DNA of 43,682 bases from positions 1 through 43,682 of the forward strand of contig DCUU01000004.1 in the NCBI GenBank assembly GCA_002328565.1, in the 5' to 3' direction. Both the position numbers and the translations under genes were made by a program. The stretch comes from Candidatus Moranbacteria bacterium UBA2206 (lineage in GTDB: Bacteria; Patescibacteriota; Minisyncoccia; Moranbacterales; UBA2206). The notes under the pieces are model-generated. The model made no database searches and was not told the DNA's origin. It saw nothing but the letters and a program-made list of their open reading frames with translations. This document shows, in pieces, positions 41,366 to 43,682 of the stretch. Each line of letters starts with the position of its first letter. The first letter of the stretch is position 1.

Positions 41366-42777
41366 TAGTTTATTTTGTTCACATCAATTAAAAACTTACT
41401 CAGATTTTTTTTACCAATAATTATTTCTTTGGAAAGTTCTTTTCTTTCAGCTATGTTAATTTGAGCTGATATTTCAATTCCATCCATAACCATCACGAGG
41501 GAAACTTTTGGTCTGATAGAAGATCCATGAGAAGAATATACAGCAGTTATATCAGCAAGATCTGGATGCTGACCCAGATATTTTTTTCTTAAATCTTCTT
41601 CAATTTGGCCAACTTCTTCTCGACTAAAATCTTTGGGTAAATCTAGGGAATTGAAATAATTTAAAACATCTTCAAACCCCAATTTTTTAGCCAGTTCAAC
41701 ATCAATCGAAGTGGAATATGCGCCAGTATCGATTTTGGCTTCCACCTCAATTTCCTTGCCATCTTTTCCAATAAGCTTCACTTTTTCCACCGTGCCAATG
41801 ACTTTTTTGCCAGAAATTTCTTCCAACTCTTCTTCAATTTCTCCGCCGAAAAGATCTTTGCCAACGCGAATGCCTTTTTCAACCGTCTTGATTTTTATCC
41901 CAGCTGCTTTTTTGAGTCGTTCTTTGAGACCAGCTAAATTAGCTACTTGGATAGAAAGCCCTGGGCGGGCATTGAGCTCAATTATTGTTGGCCCGTTGAC
42001 TTTGTCGATGGCAATATCAGCACCTAAAAAGCCAAGGCCGGAAATTTCTTGAGCGCGTACAGCTAATTTCAAAATGTCATTCCAATAGGGGAGCTTAATT
42101 CCAGAAAGCAAAAGGCGAGTGCCAGGAATGTATTCAATAATTTTATTTTTCCCCAAAACTGCGGTGGTGGTTGTGCCTGTGGCAATGTCGATGCCTACGC
42201 CAATGGCGCCTTGTTGCAAGTTAGCCTTACCTTCCGAGGATTTGGTTGGTAGGCGAAGCATGGCCATCAGAGGAACCTTATTAAAAACAATCACGCGAAT
42301 ATCAGGAATGCCTTTATATGAATAGGTTTTGAATAATTTCAAAAGTTGTAAGCGTTCTTCAAAAAAAGCAATATCCGGTGTGCCGGAAAGTGAAAAAGAA
42401 CCGTCTAAGATATTTCGAATATGCGTTTTTAGATCTTCTATCGTGATAGTAGATCGATCAGCTTTAATCCATATATCTGTAGAATTCTTTTTTTTGCCAT
42501 AGACTACTAAAATTCCTTCACCACCAAAACCGCGATTAGGTTTCAGAGCAAAACCTTCTGGCAAAGATTGCCAATCAAAATTTTCCAATTCTTCCACGGT
42601 GCGAATTTTGGCAATTAGTTTTGGCACCGAGATATTATTCTTGGCGAGAATTTTTTTGCTGAGCAATTTATTGTCCGCTAATTTTTTAGCGCGTGCGCGA
42701 TTAAATGGCCGGATATAATCCAGATTCCGCGCATTCATTCCGAGTATTTGTCGGCTTAATTTAAAAAATTCAAACAT
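41365..42777 (-). CDS. RimK-like ligase fused to RimB-like aspartyl protease domain
   Basis: This 470-residue fusion has two parts. Residues 1-300 are an alpha-L-glutamate-ligase-like ATP-grasp domain: GFALKPNRGFGGEGILVV, FLGADIAIDKVNGPTIIELNARPGLSIQVAN. Residues about 325-470 are a RimB/retropepsin-like domain: VEAKIDTGAYSTSI with catalytic Asp (DTG near 348), and later SLVMVMDGIEISAQINIAERKELS. In RimK/RimB systems the ligase adds Glu residues to a target protein and the protease trims them. Here both activities sit in one chain, suggesting add-and-trim control of a tag. It is the second gene of the operon, after the 7TM protein. Confidence 0.87.
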   Translation of the reverse strand: MFEFFKLSRQILGMNARNLDYIRPFNRARAKKLADNKLLSKKILAKNNISVPKLIAKIRTVEELENFDWQSLPEGFALKPNRGFGGEGILVVYGKKKNSTDIWIKADRSTITIEDLKTHIRNILDGSFSLSGTPDIAFFEERLQLLKLFKTYSYKGIPDIRVIVFNKVPLMAMLRLPTKSSEGKANLQQGAIGVGIDIATGTTTTAVLGKNKIIEYIPGTRLLLSGIKLPYWNDILKLAVRAQEISGLGFLGADIAIDKVNGPTIIELNARPGLSIQVANLAGLKERLKKAAGIKIKTVEKGIRVGKDLFGGEIEEELEEISGKKVIGTVEKVKLIGKDGKEIEVEAKIDTGAYSTSIDVELAKKLGFEDVLNYFNSLDLPKDFSREEVGQIEEDLRKKYLGQHPDLADITAVYSSHGSSIRPKVSLVMVMDGIEISAQINIAERKELSKEIIIGKKNLSKFLIDVNKIN

Positions 42778-42794
42778 AATGTTTTTTACTCACT

Positions 42795-42837
42795 AATCGT
42801 TCGTAAAGCCACGCTACGAATGTGGCACATGCGAATT
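42795..42837. repeat. ATTCGCATG hairpin repeat, copy 2
   Basis: GCCAC (42808-42812) pairs with GTGGC (42822-42826) around GCTACGAAT. On the minus strand it reads ATTCGCATGTGCCACATTCG, matching 29937-29975 except for paired changes in the stem. It lies directly upstream of the RimK-RimB start. Confidence 0.6.
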
Positions 42838-42844
42838 AATTTAA

Positions 42845-43495
42845 TTACAAATTTTTCATTATTTTGCGAAAGCGGATGTATTCGCTAATGCGTAGACCTG
42901 TCCATTTGCCGAGCATGATATTAATCGGAATAGTAAGAAATACTATCCAAGGATAAAGAGCTAAAAAGTGAATGAGGGTACTGGAGCTGGCGATAAAAAA
43001 ACCTAAAACAGAAATGATCAGAGTTTCAATGGCCAAAATTATCGCTGCCTTGTCTCCCTTTTCAATCTGCACAGCCACAAATTTTTCCACAATCGTTATC
43101 ATAATAAGAATTGGAAAAATAGAAACAGCAGCTAGCCCCGTTCTTTTGAATTCTCCACCGATAACTAAAATTCCCAAAATTAACATCGCCACTGCAGTGA
43201 GCATGATAGCCACTCTAGGAAGATAGAGTAAGCGAAAAGGTTTCAAGACAAAACGCATCAGCATGCCAGAAAAAATGACAGTGACAAAAATGGCAATACC
43301 ATATTTCAATCCATTGGTTGCTAGAAAGGCAAAAGTCACAATTAGGGGAGCATAAATTCCAAAAGCTTTGATGCCTACTACTTGGCGCAAAAAGGCAATG
43401 AAAGTAGCAATTATCGGCAACATCAGAATTAGAATGACTGTGGTAAATGGCACTCCTTGGCCGAGAAAAAAATCGATTATTGGGCTAGTTTGCAT
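42845..43495 (-). CDS. stand-alone 7TM protein of the transglutaminase-7TM family
   Basis: This 216-residue protein has about seven hydrophobic segments. FGIYAPLIVTFAFLATNGLKYGIAIF and KWTGLRISEYIRFRKI recall the C-terminal 7TM domain that in many bacteria is joined to an inactive transglutaminase domain. Those proteins are encoded with RimK-like ATP-grasp and RimB-like genes. Here the transglutaminase part is absent, and the 7TM domain is a separate gene of 216 residues, first in the operon. It may anchor or sense the product of the ligase system. Family assignment rests on context plus membrane pattern. Confidence 0.75.
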   Translation of the reverse strand: MQTSPIIDFFLGQGVPFTTVILILMLPIIATFIAFLRQVVGIKAFGIYAPLIVTFAFLATNGLKYGIAIFVTVIFSGMLMRFVLKPFRLLYLPRVAIMLTAVAMLILGILVIGGEFKRTGLAAVSIFPILIMITIVEKFVAVQIEKGDKAAIILAIETLIISVLGFFIASSSTLIHFLALYPWIVFLTIPINIMLGKWTGLRISEYIRFRKIMKNL

Positions 43496-43516
43496 AAGTT
43501 TATTTATTATTAGTTA

Positions 43517-43589
43517 TTTTTACCCTATTGAGTAATTTTTCTTTTAGAAAAATTAATTTTGTAAACCAAAATTTACTCAATAGGGTAAA
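43517..43589. terminator. inverted repeat, terminator of ruvC
   Basis: TTTACCCTATTGAGTAA (43517-43533) and its exact inverse (43573-43589) form a perfect 17-bp stem. The ruvC stop lies inside the right arm, so the hairpin may end ruvC (minus strand). No T-run follows directly, so it could also be a repeat element. Confidence 0.55.
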
Positions 43590-43682
43590 TTATTAATTTT
43601 TCGACTATTAATATGGCAAAGCGCAATCGCAATAGCATCGGCTGTGTCATCTGGCTTTGGCAGTTCTGCTAAATTCAAAATA
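43577..43682 (-). CDS. ruvC: RuvC Holliday junction resolvase, C-terminal end (partial)
   Basis: The minus strand from the right edge reads NLAELPKPDDTADAIAIALCHINSRKINNLPY and stops at 43577-43579 (TGA). PKPDDTADAIAIALCH is the C-terminal RuvC motif (E. coli PQADAADALAIAITH) with the catalytic aspartates. Only the last 34 or so codons are in the window. RuvC resolves Holliday junctions; the rest of the gene lies to the right. Confidence 0.75.
   Translation of the reverse strand, partial: ILNLAELPKPDDTADAIAIALCHINSRKINNLPY

Overview
The window is an AT-rich, gene-dense bacterial chromosome segment that contains the replication origin region. Gene content points to the Candidate Phyla Radiation (Patescibacteria), probably a Parcubacteria-like lineage. 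This placement is inferred from several traits: a chromosomal type IV secretion locus with PrgI, TraC-like, VirB4, VirB6 and VirB2-type genes; a small DksA-like zinc protein; tightly overlapping operons; few clear Shine-Dalgarno sequences; and protein families typical of those genomes. TGA works as a stop codon (jag, ruvC, the CPBP-like gene), so the recoded lineages are unlikely.

Layout. 1-628: end of an unknown gene, a possible structured RNA, a terminator and repeat remains. 629-5630 (+): yraN, a dksA-like gene, lspA, comM, a DUF348-G5-RlpA-like wall protein and ksgA. 5710-7341 (-): a UbiA-family prenyltransferase with an extra membrane half. 7461-23455 (+): a type IV secretion/pilus locus with a calcium-motif lipidless exported protein, an exported conserved protein, VirB6/TrbL, a Q/N-rich cytosolic protein, PrgI, TraC-like, VirB4, a two-part membrane protein, a CPBP-like membrane protein, a 916-residue surface protein, a pilin-transglycosylase fusion, a VirB2-type pilin and a beta-propeller protein. 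23617-29241 (-): a glycan export operon with a Wzx-like flippase, two GT2 glycosyltransferases and two O-antigen ligase/polymerase-like proteins. 29440-31260 (-): jag, yidC, rnpA, rpmH. 31469-35544 (+): dnaA, oriC, dnaN, trxB and a dciA-like gene. 35790-36236 (+): a small membrane protein. 36307-38859 (-): a class A penicillin-binding protein. 38969-43495 (-): a compact operon of a GNAT, two sister ATP-grasp enzymes, a RimK-like ligase fused to a RimB-like aspartyl protease domain, and a 7TM protein. 43577 to the right edge (-): the 3' end of ruvC.

How the genes work together. dnaA, the DnaA boxes between dnaA and dnaN, dnaN and the dciA-like helicase loader form the replication start module. 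rnpA, rpmH, yidC and jag form the conserved set found next to it in most bacteria. The secretion locus and the glycan operon face each other and probably both build the cell surface. The last operon looks like an amidoligase/peptide-tagging system whose substrate is unknown.

The most unusual feature is the amount of palindromic repeat DNA. At least five families sit between genes, and several copies are inserted in frame inside genes. ksgA carries four insertions, and lspA and one secretion gene carry repeat-derived stretches. One family of about 150 bp has a conserved core and arms that differ in sequence while still pairing. Another occurs three times in consecutive gaps of the PrgI-TraC-VirB4 segment.
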